Positions 25,995 through 34,442 of a stretch of 64,000 nt of DNA are shown piece after piece. The translations under genes were made by a program, and so were the position numbers. The DNA comes from RPRB01 sp035543115 (lineage in GTDB: Bacteria; Myxococcota; Myxococcia; Myxococcales; Myxococcaceae), in the NCBI GenBank assembly GCA_035543115.1, contig DATKKF010000061.1, positions 1-64,000 on the forward strand, in the 5' to 3' direction. The notes beneath the pieces were generated by a model. It searched no databases. It had not been told where the DNA came from and saw only the letters and a list, made by a program, of their open reading frames with translations. Position 1 is the first letter of the stretch. The number at the start of each line of letters is the position of its first letter.

Positions 25995-26143
25995 CGCCCC
26001 CCGCGACGGACCGTCTGTGCGAGCAGCAGACGCCGCCCCGTGAGCCGAGGGCGCGCCCGCCGCTGCGTCCCCAGTCCCCTCCCCCGTCCCGCACCGAGGG
26101 CATCGTCCAGGCCATCCAGGCCTGGCTCGACGGACAGCTCTAG
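25991..26143 (+). CDS. Small protein coupled to the ribbon-helix-helix gene
   Basis: 50 residues from a GTG that overlaps the ribbon-helix-helix stop (GTGA, 25991-25994). The first part is rich in Pro and Arg; the end RTEGIVQAIQAWLDGQL looks like an amphipathic helix. The stop TAG at 26141-26143 shares a CTAG with the stop of the convergent membrane-protein gene. It resembles no toxin I know. Evidence for being a gene is the tight coupling and the helix; it could be spurious. Confidence 0.4.
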   Translation: MTPPATDRLCEQQTPPREPRARPPLRPQSPPPSRTEGIVQAIQAWLDGQL

Positions 26144-27168
26144 CCAGCCGTGGAGGGCGCGTTCTCCTCTCGCTCCAGCCGCCCCGCGAGGTCGCGGAAG
26201 GACAGCTGGTCCAGCGAGAGAAAGAGGAGCCCGAGGCAGATCTGCTGGCCGGTCTGGCACAACCAGAGCACGTTGGCGTACGCCAGGCCGGGGCCGTTCA
26301 CCACCGCCGCCGGCAGGAAGATCGACAGGCCGAGCTTCACCGCCGCCTGGAAGGTACCGACCATCCCCGGCGCGGCGGGGATCATCAACCCCACCACCAC
26401 CAGGCACATCACCACGTACGACTGGGCGAGCGAGAGCTGGAACGGGAAGGCCCACATCAGCACCCACATCCCGAACCCGTTCAGGCCCCAGTAGAGCACC
26501 GTCCAGCCAAGGAAGGCGGCCAGCTCCGACGGCCGGTGGCCCTGCTTCAGCGCACCGACGAAGCTGTCCACCACCCCCGAGGCCCGCTCGCCGAGCCCGG
26601 GCGACAGCCGTCCGAGGGTCCCGCGGACCAGCGCCACCGCGCGGTCGTGGTGCCAGGCGGCGAAGAGGAGGAACAGGAACCCGCCGAAGAAGATGGCGAA
26701 CATCGCGTTGGCCCCGTAGCGGGCCAGGCGGACCGGGGTGGCGTCTCCGTGGACGAAGAAGAGCAGCCCGCGGAGGAGGAGCGCGACGAACACCCCGTCG
26801 GCGATGCGCTCCAGCACCACGGTGGTCATCGCCGCGCTCCGGCGGATGGAGCTGCGCTGGGCGATGAGGAATGGCCGCGCGAACTCGCCGAGGCGGAACG
26901 GCAGCACCAGGAGCATCATGAAGCCGATGGCGCTCGCGTCGTTGAGCGCCCGGAACCGCACCCGCTGCTGCGAGGCCAGCAACGCTCCCCACCGCGCCGT
27001 CCGCGTCAGGTGGATGACCAGGAGGATGCCCAGGTAGGGCGGCACCCAGACGTAGTTCGCCGAGCGGAGGCTCGCCCACTGCTCGGCCCAGTGGGTGTCG
27101 CGGAACGCCCACCAGCCGAACAGCACGGTCACGGCCAGGCTGGCCAGGAGCTTGACAAGACGCTTCAC
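26140..27168 (-). CDS. Lysylphosphatidylglycerol-synthase-type transmembrane protein (UPF0104)
   Basis: 342 residues with about eight membrane segments, of the flippase/synthase transmembrane family related to MprF N-domains and the glycosyltransferase-associated AglD. Family marks: LTRTARWGALL, LLVLPFRLGEFARPFLI, VVLERIADGVFVALLL, LMIPAAPGMVGTFQAAV. Probably moves or modifies a lipid-linked molecule; no catalytic aminoacyl-transferase domain is present. ATG 27168 overlaps the phosphatase stop as ATGA, so it is coupled to that gene. Confidence 0.85.
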   Translation of the reverse strand: MKRLVKLLASLAVTVLFGWWAFRDTHWAEQWASLRSANYVWVPPYLGILLVIHLTRTARWGALLASQQRVRFRALNDASAIGFMMLLVLPFRLGEFARPFLIAQRSSIRRSAAMTTVVLERIADGVFVALLLRGLLFFVHGDATPVRLARYGANAMFAIFFGGFLFLLFAAWHHDRAVALVRGTLGRLSPGLGERASGVVDSFVGALKQGHRPSELAAFLGWTVLYWGLNGFGMWVLMWAFPFQLSLAQSYVVMCLVVVGLMIPAAPGMVGTFQAAVKLGLSIFLPAAVVNGPGLAYANVLWLCQTGQQICLGLLFLSLDQLSFRDLAGRLEREENAPSTAG

Positions 27169-27923
27169 GGGGTGCCGCCGTCTACCCCACCCGCCCCGGG
27201 CATTTCCACCGGTTCGCCGCCGAGAACGCGGACCGGGCCGTCGCGGAACAGACGGTCCACCGTCGAGTCCCCGGCGCAGCCGCGGAGATCAGACAGCGCG
27301 CGCTCCATCCACCGCCGCGCACCGGCGGGAGCGTGCAGGTCGGTCGCCGCCACCGCGTATAGACCATCGTCCAGGAGACTGCGGGCCGTGCGGCGGGCGA
27401 CGGGGCCGTAGCGGCCGCTCAGCGCGCCCAGGTCCAGCTGCAGCCGCGCGCCGAGGGCCACCACCTCCTGGGCACGGCCGGGACGCTGGAGCTCGAGGCA
27501 GCGCTCGGGGTGGGCCAGAAGCGGGACCACGCCCTTGCGCATCATCTGGAACACCAGCGTGGGGAGCGCCGGCACCGGCGCGGCGTACGGGAGCTCCACC
27601 AGGACGTAGGGCCCCCGGTGCACGGGGCGCGCCGCCGGCGTCCCCAGCGAGTCGAGGAAACCGTCCTCCACCAGCGCGTTCTCTGCCCCGAGCTCGAGCG
27701 TGAGGGGGATGGCGGCCTCGCCCAGCGCGCGCCGGAGCTCGACCAGCCGCTCGCGACAGACGTCCAGCGGAGCGCAGCCGGCCCGGGCGTGGGGGCTGAC
27801 CGCGACCGTCGACACCCCGACGTCCACCAGGGCACGGGCCATCTCCAGCGCGTCCTCGGGCGTGCGTGCGCCGTCGTCCACTCCGGGGAGCAGGTGGCAG
27901 TGCAGATCCACGAAGCCGCTCAT
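27165..27923 (-). CDS. CpsB/CapC-type PHP-fold tyrosine-protein phosphatase
   Basis: 252 residues of the PHP metallo-phosphoesterase group that includes CpsB and YwqE, which dephosphorylate bacterial tyrosine kinases controlling capsule and exopolysaccharide. Metal-binding motifs are seen in order: FVDLHCHLLPGVDDGA, VAVSPHARAG, ELGAEN, PLLAHPERCLEL and VAATDLHAPA. ATG 27923 overlaps the yacG stop by ATGA. Together with the transmembrane protein downstream it suggests a cell-surface polysaccharide or lipid task, but no BY-kinase or polymerase lies in the window. Confidence 0.85.
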   Translation of the reverse strand: MSGFVDLHCHLLPGVDDGARTPEDALEMARALVDVGVSTVAVSPHARAGCAPLDVCRERLVELRRALGEAAIPLTLELGAENALVEDGFLDSLGTPAARPVHRGPYVLVELPYAAPVPALPTLVFQMMRKGVVPLLAHPERCLELQRPGRAQEVVALGARLQLDLGALSGRYGPVARRTARSLLDDGLYAVAATDLHAPAGARRWMERALSDLRGCAGDSTVDRLFRDGPVRVLGGEPVEMPGAGGVDGGTP

Positions 27924-28117
27924 CGCTCCTTCGGGTCGTCGGCGGACGGGGGCTGCTCGTCGCCCTCGGCCGTCGTCGACGGGACCCGGTACTCCTCTCC
28001 GAACCAGCGCCCGAGGTCGATGCGGCGGCAGCGCTGGGAGCAGAACGGAAAGGCCGGATTTCGGCCGCGCCGCTCCGCGGGCTTCTTGCACACGGGACAG
28101 TGGGTGATGCGTTGCAC
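27920..28117 (-). CDS. yacG: DNA gyrase inhibitor YacG (zinc ribbon)
   Basis: 65 residues from GTG 28117. The N-terminal half is a zinc ribbon with the YacG pattern: CPVC, then FPFCSQRCRRIDLGRWFGEEY, where the Cys-x2-Cys and Cys-x3-Cys pairs hold zinc. The acidic C-terminal tail (AEGDEQPPSADDPKER) is typical. In E. coli YacG binds GyrB and inhibits gyrase. It is the first gene of a three-gene coupled run with the PHP phosphatase and the transmembrane protein. Confidence 0.9.
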   Translation of the reverse strand: MQRITHCPVCKKPAERRGRNPAFPFCSQRCRRIDLGRWFGEEYRVPSTTAEGDEQPPSADDPKER

Positions 28118-28225
28118 GGATCGCCCCTCTTCTACGGCCGCCGGCCTCCAGGTTCCAGCACCGGCCTCTTGCCCTTGCAATCTGGCCGGAAGCAGGGCAG
28201 GCGGGTCGCCCCGAGGAGAGCCAAC

Positions 28226-29221
28226 ATGCGCGCCGTCCGCATCGAACAGCCGGGGAGCGCCCGGGGCCTTCGCCTGGTCGAGGTCGAGGAGCCGGTCCCT
28301 GGCCCCGGGGAGATCGTCGTCGAGGTCCACGCCACCGCCCTGAACCGGGCGGACTGGCTGCAGATTCTCGGGAAGTACCCCGTGCCCCCGGGGACGCCGG
28401 CGGACCTGCCGGGGATGGAGTACGCGGGCACGGTGCACACGCTCGGGCCGCGCTCCTCCCGCTTCCGGCCGGGAGACCGGGTGATGGGGCTGGTTCCCGG
28501 CGCGGCGTTCGCCGAGCGGCTGGTCACCCACGAGCGTGAGGCGGTGCCCGTGCCCGAGCTGGTCTCGCTGACCGATGCGGCGGCCATCCCCGAGGCCTTC
28601 TTCACCGCCTTCGACGCGCTGGTGCTGCAGGGCCGGCTCGGCGCGGGCGAGCGGGTGCTGGTGCACGCGGTGGCGAGCGGCGTGGGCACGGCGGCGGCGC
28701 AGATCGTCCACGCCGCGGGCGCCACGCTCCTCGGCACCGGCCGCGCGGCGGGCAAGCTCGAGCGGGCGGCGGCGATCGCGCCCTTCACCGCCGTCACCGT
28801 GGACCGGGACACTCCCCGGTTCGCCGGCCAGGTCCTCGAGCTCACCGGTGGCGCAGGGGTCGACCTGGTGCTCGACCTCGTCGGTGGCCGGTACACGGCC
28901 GAGTCGCTGGCCTGCCTCGCCTTGCGCGGCCGCATGGTGCTGGTGGGCACGGTGGACGGGGTGAAGAGCGAGCTCGATCTGAGGGTCGCGCTCGGCAAGC
29001 GCGTGCAGATCACCGGCACAGTGCTCCGGGCCCGCCCCCTCGAGGAGAAGATGGCGCTCGCCCGCGCGGTGGAGCGACACGTCCTGCCGCTCCTCGCCCG
29101 CGGCAGCTACCGCCCGGTGGTGGACCGGGTGCTCCCGATGGATCAGGTGGCCGAGGCGTTCGAGCATCTGGCGGCGGACCGGAACGTGGGGAAGATCGTC
29201 CTTTCGTGGAGTCACCGATGA
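28226..29221 (+). CDS. NAD(P)H:quinone oxidoreductase (zinc-free MDR family)
   Basis: 331 residues of the QOR/PIG3 group of medium-chain dehydrogenase/reductases. Visible: GEIVVEVHATALNRADWLQ, LPGMEYAGTV, FRPGDRVMGL, AIPEAFFTAFDAL, the NADPH-binding VLVHAVASGVGTAAAQIVHAAGA, and the C-terminal VLPMDQVAEAFEHLAADRNVGKIVL. No zinc-binding Cys/His set, as expected for quinone reductases. ATG 28226 has GAGGAG just upstream. Its stop overlaps the ureohydrolase start as ATGA. Substrate not known; it would act on quinones or related enones. Confidence 0.87.
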   Translation: MRAVRIEQPGSARGLRLVEVEEPVPGPGEIVVEVHATALNRADWLQILGKYPVPPGTPADLPGMEYAGTVHTLGPRSSRFRPGDRVMGLVPGAAFAERLVTHEREAVPVPELVSLTDAAAIPEAFFTAFDALVLQGRLGAGERVLVHAVASGVGTAAAQIVHAAGATLLGTGRAAGKLERAAAIAPFTAVTVDRDTPRFAGQVLELTGGAGVDLVLDLVGGRYTAESLACLALRGRMVLVGTVDGVKSELDLRVALGKRVQITGTVLRARPLEEKMALARAVERHVLPLLARGSYRPVVDRVLPMDQVAEAFEHLAADRNVGKIVLSWSHR

Positions 29222-30246
29222 GCTTCGATCCCGGCGCACCCGGGCTTCCGGGGAAGGCGTACGGCCTCCCCCACTCCGTCGACGAGGCCCGGGTGGTGCT
29301 GGTGCCCGTGCCTTTCGAGGCCACCACCAGCTACGGCGGCGGCGCGGCCGAGGGGCCGGCGGCGGTGCTGCGGGCCTCGGCGCAGGTGGACCTCTTCGAC
29401 CTCGAGACGGGCCGCCCGTACTTGGACGGCATCGCCATGCTCCCCGAGGAGCCGCGGGTGCGGGGCTGGAATGACGAGGCCAAGCGGCTCGCCGGGCCGA
29501 TCATCGAGGCCGGGGGCGCGCCGGCATCGGACCCGGGCCTGACCCGGGTGAACGCGATCTGCGAGGAGCTCAACGGCTGGCTCGAGCGCACCGTGGCCGG
29601 GCTCATCGCCGACGGGAAGCTGGTGGCCACCGTGGGCGGAGACCACGGCAGCGTCTACGGTGCAATCGCCGCCCACGCGCACGCGTATCCGGGGATGGGC
29701 ATTCTCCACCTGGACGCTCACGCCGACCTCCGGGACGGGTACGAGGGCTTCATCTGGTCGCACGCCTCCATCTTCCACAACGTGGTGCGCAGGCTGCCCG
29801 AGGTGTCCCGGCTGGTGCAGGTGGGCCTGCGCGACGTCTCGGAGGACGAGGCCCGGCTGGCCGAGTCCTCGGGCGGCCGGGTGGTCCTCCACACCGACCC
29901 CGAGCTGAAGCGCCGCGCCTTCGACGGCGAGCCCTGGGCGCGCCAGGTGGACCGGATGGTCACGGACCTTCCGGAGCAGGTCTACCTGTCCTTCGACATC
30001 GACGGGCTCGACCCGACCCTGTGCCCGCACACCGGGACGCCGGTGCCCGGGGGGCTCTCGTTCCCCGAGGCCACCGCGCTCGTCGCCGGGGTGGTGCGCT
30101 CGGGCCGGCGCATCGTGGGAATGGACCTGGACGAGGTGGCCCCCGGTCCCGAGGGCGACGAGTGGGACGGGAACGTGGGGGCGCGGCTGCTCTACAAGAT
30201 GATCGGCTGGGCGCTCCGCTCCCAGCGCGGAGGTGAGGGACGCTGA
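29218..30246 (+). CDS. Ureohydrolase (agmatinase/arginase family)
   Basis: 342 residues of the manganese-dependent ureohydrolase superfamily. Metal-binding motifs are complete: VGGDHGSVYGA, LHLDAHADLRDGYEG and LSFDIDGLDPTLCP, with GTPVPGGLSF after. It hydrolyses a guanidino or formimino compound; agmatinase, formimidoglutamase or guanidinobutyrase are possible and the sequence alone does not decide. ATG 29218 overlaps the oxidoreductase stop. Its own stop overlaps the htrA start by one base, so the three genes are coupled. Confidence 0.88.
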   Translation: MSFDPGAPGLPGKAYGLPHSVDEARVVLVPVPFEATTSYGGGAAEGPAAVLRASAQVDLFDLETGRPYLDGIAMLPEEPRVRGWNDEAKRLAGPIIEAGGAPASDPGLTRVNAICEELNGWLERTVAGLIADGKLVATVGGDHGSVYGAIAAHAHAYPGMGILHLDAHADLRDGYEGFIWSHASIFHNVVRRLPEVSRLVQVGLRDVSEDEARLAESSGGRVVLHTDPELKRRAFDGEPWARQVDRMVTDLPEQVYLSFDIDGLDPTLCPHTGTPVPGGLSFPEATALVAGVVRSGRRIVGMDLDEVAPGPEGDEWDGNVGARLLYKMIGWALRSQRGGEGR

Positions 30247-31544
30247 TGCGCCCGCTGGTCGTGCTGCTCGCGCTCCTGGTCCTCCCCGCGGCCCGGGCGG
30301 ACGTCGCCCGACGTCGCTCCCCGGTGGCGGAGGTGGTCCAGAAGGTGGGGCCGGCCGTGGTCTTCATCGGCACCGAGCAGGTGGTGGACCGGCGAATGCG
30401 CGGCTCCCCGCTCGAGGAGTTCTTCTTCGGCGACGGCGGCCGGCAGCAGCGGCAGGCGGTGCAGTCGCTCGGCTCGGGGGTGATCATCGAGCCCGGGGGG
30501 ACCATCGTCACCAACGACCACGTCATCCGCGGCGCCTCGGCGGTGCACGTGGTGCTCGCCGACGGGCGCCAACTCGACGCCGAGGTGGTGGGGGCCGACG
30601 CGCAGAACGACCTCGCGGTGCTCCGCGTCTCCTCGAAGACCCCGCTCCCCGCGGCGAAGCTCGGCACCTCGAGCGATCTGATGATCGGCGAGACGGTGGT
30701 GGCGATCGGCAGCCCGTTCGGGCTCACCAAGACGGTCACCTCCGGCGTACTCTCGGCGGTGGGCCGGAGCTTCAAGGCCAACGACCAGCTCTACATCGAC
30801 TTCTTGCAGACCGACGCCGCCATCAACCCCGGCAACTCGGGTGGCCCGTTGATGAACCTGGACGGCGAGGTCATCGGCATCAACACCGCCATCTTCAGCG
30901 GCGCACAGGGCATCGGCTTCGCCATCCCGGTGGACAAGGTGCGGCGCATCGTCCAGGAGCTGCGGAGCTTCGGGAAGGTGCGCCCGGCATGGGTGGGCAT
31001 CAACGCGGTGGACCTGTCGGCGCCGGTCGCGCGGCGGCTCGGCTGGGAGCGCAGCGACGGCGTGGTGGTGGAGTCGGTGGACGCGGGGAGCCCTGCCGCG
31101 GCCGCCGGCGTGAGGCCCGGGGACGTGGTCGCCGAGCTCGGCGGCACCCCGGTGCAGGGCGCGGACGAGTTCCAGGCCCGGCTCCGTGGCTACCCGGCGA
31201 AGGCGGCGATGCCGGTCTTGCTCTGGCGCGAGGGCAGGCAGCTCACGGTGACGGTCACCCCGGCCGAGTTCCCGTCCCAGCAGGCCGACGCCTTCGCCTG
31301 GGACCGCCTGGGGCTGCGGCTCCAGCCCGCGCGTGGCACGCTCGCGGTGTCGGCCGTGCGCGCACAGAGCCAGGCCGAGGCCTTCGGGATCGAGCAGGGA
31401 GACCTCATCGTCCGCCTGAACAATGTCGCCCTCGATTCGCTGGGAACCTTCCGCGAGGCGCTCATCTCGGCCCGGCACGCGCGCTCGGTGTTGCTCGTGG
31501 TGCGGCGAGCAGGTCGCAACTATCTCGTGACGTTCCGGCTGTAA
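30246..31544 (+). CDS. HtrA/DegP-family serine protease with PDZ domains
   Basis: 432 residues with a signal peptide (RPLVVLLALLVLPAARA). The trypsin-like protease domain has the triad His (TIVTNDHVI), Asp (AQNDLAVLRV) and Ser (AAINPGNSGGPLMN). Two PDZ domains follow: one about residues 245-330 (VVVESVDAGSPAAAAGVRPGDVVAELGG) and one about 345-430 (AEAFGIEQGDLIVRLNN). A periplasmic quality-control protease or chaperone. ATG 30246 overlaps the ureohydrolase stop (TGATG), an unusual partner for htrA. Confidence 0.93.
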   Translation: MRPLVVLLALLVLPAARADVARRRSPVAEVVQKVGPAVVFIGTEQVVDRRMRGSPLEEFFFGDGGRQQRQAVQSLGSGVIIEPGGTIVTNDHVIRGASAVHVVLADGRQLDAEVVGADAQNDLAVLRVSSKTPLPAAKLGTSSDLMIGETVVAIGSPFGLTKTVTSGVLSAVGRSFKANDQLYIDFLQTDAAINPGNSGGPLMNLDGEVIGINTAIFSGAQGIGFAIPVDKVRRIVQELRSFGKVRPAWVGINAVDLSAPVARRLGWERSDGVVVESVDAGSPAAAAGVRPGDVVAELGGTPVQGADEFQARLRGYPAKAAMPVLLWREGRQLTVTVTPAEFPSQQADAFAWDRLGLRLQPARGTLAVSAVRAQSQAEAFGIEQGDLIVRLNNVALDSLGTFREALISARHARSVLLVVRRAGRNYLVTFRL

Positions 31545-31654
31545 GGGTCCTGTTCGACATCCTTGGTGGGTATGACTCCTGGACACCGGCCGGGGGGCGT
31601 GCATCCGGCCGATTTCACGGTGGTCGAGCAAGCGCAGTAGAGTGCCGCTCCAGC

Positions 31655-33403
31655 GTGACCCGAATCGTCCCGACCTATCGCACAGCGGGGCCCTTGCTCG
31701 CCGGCACCCGGTCGAGCGCCATGCTCGGGCTCGAGGAGCGCGAGGCCTCCGCCCGTCCCGTCGTCCTGGTGTGGGCGCCGCCCGAGCTGCCGAAGGACGA
31801 GGACCGCTTCTCGCAGCTACAGCGTGACACGCGCCGCGCCGTCACCCTGGAGCATCCGCACATCGTGAAGGTGCACGGCCTGGCCACGCTCGAGCAAGGC
31901 CTGGCCCGCGTGGTCGAGTACGTGGACGGCGAGTCGCTGCGGGACGTGCTGGAGCACACCGGCAAGCTCTCCCCCGCCATCGCCGGCCGCATCGCGGTGG
32001 ACTGCGCCCTGGGCATCCACTACGCGCACGTGGCCGGGAACGACGACGGCACCCCGCTGGTGCACGGAGATCTCCGGCCCGAGACGGTGATGCTCGCCTT
32101 CTCCGGGCGGGCGAAGGTCGGGGGGTATGGCGCGCTTGCCGTCGCCCCCAAGGAGACCAACGGGCAGCGGGTGGTGAACCGCCGCCGGTACTGCGCGCCC
32201 GAGCAGATCATCGGTGGCCGGGCCGCGCAGACCGCGCAGACCGACGTCTTCCTCCTCGGCCTCGTCCTCTACGAGTGCCTGACCGGGCGGATGCCCTGGG
32301 ACAAGGAGACCGACTTCGACCAGGCGGTGATGAACTCGCCCTTGCCGCTGGAGGGGCTGCCGCTGGCCGTCCAGGAACTGCTCCGGAAGGCCACCGCAAA
32401 GCGGGCCTCGGACCGGCACAAGACCGCGCTCGCGTTCCGGGACGCAGTGGACCAGGCGCTCGCGCCGCTCGCCACGCCGGCCCAGCTTTCCGAGCTGCTG
32501 GAGCACCACTTCCCGGCTCAGGACTCGCCCCGCGCGGCGCGGAAGCAGGTGCTGGAGGCGGCCCTGGCAGCCCACGCCCGGGCCTGGGCGTCGCACACGC
32601 CAAAGGGCTCCGAGTCGCCCACCATTCCCATCGCCGCGCGCGAGCTGGCCGAGCTCGAGGCGCCGCGGTTCGACTGGCGCGCGAAGATGCCCCTGGCGTT
32701 CGGGGTGGTGGTGGCCGGCGCCCTGGGTGCGGTGTTCTGGCTCCAGACCCGGCACGCGGTTCCGAAGCCGATGCTCCTCGTGCCCCCGGGCCAGGAGCAG
32801 GCCGCGCGGGCCACTGCGCCGCCGGCCACGGGGACCGCCCGGCCCGCATCCACCGTGGCGACCGCCACCGCCCCGGCGGTGGAGCACGCGCCTGCTCCGG
32901 CCCCGGCGGCGATCCCCCCGGGGGACGCCGCGACCGCGCCCGCGAAGTCGGCCGTGGCCGACAGCCGGCCGAAGAACGACTTCATGACCACCGGGCTCGA
33001 CCTGATCACCGATCCTCCGGTGGAGGTCGCCCTGGACAAGAAGCCGTTCGGGCGCACCCCGCTCGTCATCCCCGCCACCCCGGGCCGGCACGTGCTGACG
33101 CTCAGCGATCAGGCCAAGGGCATCAACCAGTCGCGGGTGGTGACGGTGAAGAAGGACGGGGTCACTCCGCTGCACCTCACCGTGGGGCGCGGGACACTCT
33201 CGGTGCGCGCGCCCCAGGGCGCCCGGGTCATCGTCGACGGCCGCGTGGTGGGCTCGAGCCCGGTGGACGACCTGCACCTCTTCGAGGGGACGCACCACCT
33301 CAAGGTGACGCTCGGGGACGCGGTCTGGCAGCAGTCCTTCGTGCTGCGGAGCGAGCAGAGCCTCCGGTACGACGTGGAGCTCAAGCCCACCAACGGCGGC
33401 TGA
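31655..33403 (+). CDS. Kinase-like protein lacking catalytic residues, with PEGA-like repeats
   Basis: 582 residues from GTG 31655. Residues 30-270 follow the Hanks kinase fold (LEHPHIVKVHGL, VEYVDGESLRDVL, YCAPEQI, DVFLLGLVLYECLTGRMPW), but the key residues are lost: the VAIK lysine is Val39, HRDLKPEN reads HGDLRPET (residues 137-144), and DFG reads GYG (157-159). It is therefore expected to be a pseudokinase. A membrane segment (MPLAFGVVVAGALGAVFWLQ) separates this from a periplasmic part: a Pro/Ala-rich linker and two PEGA-like modules (TDPPVEVALDKKPFGRTPL and APQGARVIVDGRVVGSSPV). Probably a scaffold or surface sensor. Confidence 0.85.
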   Translation: MTRIVPTYRTAGPLLAGTRSSAMLGLEEREASARPVVLVWAPPELPKDEDRFSQLQRDTRRAVTLEHPHIVKVHGLATLEQGLARVVEYVDGESLRDVLEHTGKLSPAIAGRIAVDCALGIHYAHVAGNDDGTPLVHGDLRPETVMLAFSGRAKVGGYGALAVAPKETNGQRVVNRRRYCAPEQIIGGRAAQTAQTDVFLLGLVLYECLTGRMPWDKETDFDQAVMNSPLPLEGLPLAVQELLRKATAKRASDRHKTALAFRDAVDQALAPLATPAQLSELLEHHFPAQDSPRAARKQVLEAALAAHARAWASHTPKGSESPTIPIAARELAELEAPRFDWRAKMPLAFGVVVAGALGAVFWLQTRHAVPKPMLLVPPGQEQAARATAPPATGTARPASTVATATAPAVEHAPAPAPAAIPPGDAATAPAKSAVADSRPKNDFMTTGLDLITDPPVEVALDKKPFGRTPLVIPATPGRHVLTLSDQAKGINQSRVVTVKKDGVTPLHLTVGRGTLSVRAPQGARVIVDGRVVGSSPVDDLHLFEGTHHLKVTLGDAVWQQSFVLRSEQSLRYDVELKPTNGG

Positions 33404-33797
33404 GCTTCGCCGCGGATCCTCCCGACGCTGGTGTGGCGCGGCCAGGCTCCGCGGTGGTGGTGGCGCTCGGGAGCTGCGATTCGCCGGCGAGCGCGGTCAC
33501 CGCCCGAAGATGTCACCGCGCGTCAGACCCGCGCTGGGCGTGAAGGGCGAGACCTCGAAAGCCCACCCGCCCGTGCGTCAGCGCAAACATGTCGCCCTCC
33601 CCTGCCTGCTCCCGCATCCACGACGCAGCGGTTGCAGTCCGGGCGCCAGCCGACCGGACTTGAATCCCATGGAGATTCGCGGACCGGAACGGATCGGCTG
33701 TAAGAACTGCCGCACAACGGGGAGCCTCGGCGCGAATGGCACGTGGGCTGCTTGCGTTTCCCGACGATTTCGGACAGTTCACCTCTCCTCGAACGAC
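33404..33797. other. Intergenic region before the ccm operon
   Basis: About 390 bases with no convincing gene in any frame; open stretches here lack starts or coding character. It contains the sigma-54-like promoter at 33737-33751 and presumably the end of the pseudokinase transcript, though I see no clear terminator. Confidence 0.5.
33737..33751 (+). promoter_or_regulatory. Candidate sigma-54 promoter for the ccm operon
   Basis: TGGCACG, four bases, then CTGC: the invariant GG (-24) and GC (-12) are spaced by exactly ten bases, and only one of the conserved positions differs from TGGCACG-N4-TTGC. Transcription would begin near 33763, about 35 bases before the ccmA start at 33798. The match is by eye; no enhancer site was identified. 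Confidence 0.45.
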
Positions 33798-34442
33798 GTG
33801 GAACTCGCCCCAGCCCTGCATCTCCATGAGGTCAGCAAGCGCTACGGGGCGCGGTGGGCGCTCGTCCGTGTGTCCCTGACGGTGAGGCGCGGCACTGCAC
33901 TTCTCCTGACCGGGCACAACGGCTCGGGCAAGACCACGCTGCTCCGGGTCCTCGCTACCGCCGTCCGCCCCTCGTCCGGGAAGGTGGAGATCCTCGGCCT
34001 CGACGCCGCGCTCGAGCCGGAGAGGGTCCGGGCGCAGGTGGGCCTCCTGAGCCACGCCCACTACGTCTACGAGGACCTCTCGGGCCTCGAGAACCTCCTC
34101 GTCCTCGCGCGCCTTCTCCGCGAGCCCGGGTCCGCCGCGACCGAGGCGCTGGAGCGGCTCGGGCTGTCACCGAAGGACGACCGCCCGGTGCGGACCTACT
34201 CGGCCGGCATGCGGCGGCGGCTCGCCCTGGCGCGCCTCTTCCTCAAGCGGCCTGCGGTGGCGCTCCTGGACGAGCCGTTCGTCGAGCTCGATCCGACGGG
34301 CGTCGCCGAGCTCGAGGCCCGCATCCGGGAGCTCCGCTCCGCCGGCACCACGCTCGTCCTCGCTACCCACCACATCGAACAGGGGCTTCAGCTCTGCACG
34401 GACCGATTGCATCTGGAACAGGGACGATCGATCGCCGCATGA
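33798..34442 (+). CDS. ccmA: Heme exporter ATP-binding protein CcmA
   Basis: 214 residues from GTG 33798. ABC ATPase with Walker A GHNGSGKTT, signature YSAGMRRRLALAR, Walker B VALLDEPF and H-loop LATHH. CcmA with CcmB and CcmC releases holo-CcmE during cytochrome c maturation. The size and the operon order (ccmB and ccmC follow) identify it rather than a general ABC ATPase. Its stop overlaps ccmB as ATGA. A weak ribosome-binding site leaves the exact start somewhat uncertain. Confidence 0.92.
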   Translation: MELAPALHLHEVSKRYGARWALVRVSLTVRRGTALLLTGHNGSGKTTLLRVLATAVRPSSGKVEILGLDAALEPERVRAQVGLLSHAHYVYEDLSGLENLLVLARLLREPGSAATEALERLGLSPKDDRPVRTYSAGMRRRLALARLFLKRPAVALLDEPFVELDPTGVAELEARIRELRSAGTTLVLATHHIEQGLQLCTDRLHLEQGRSIAA

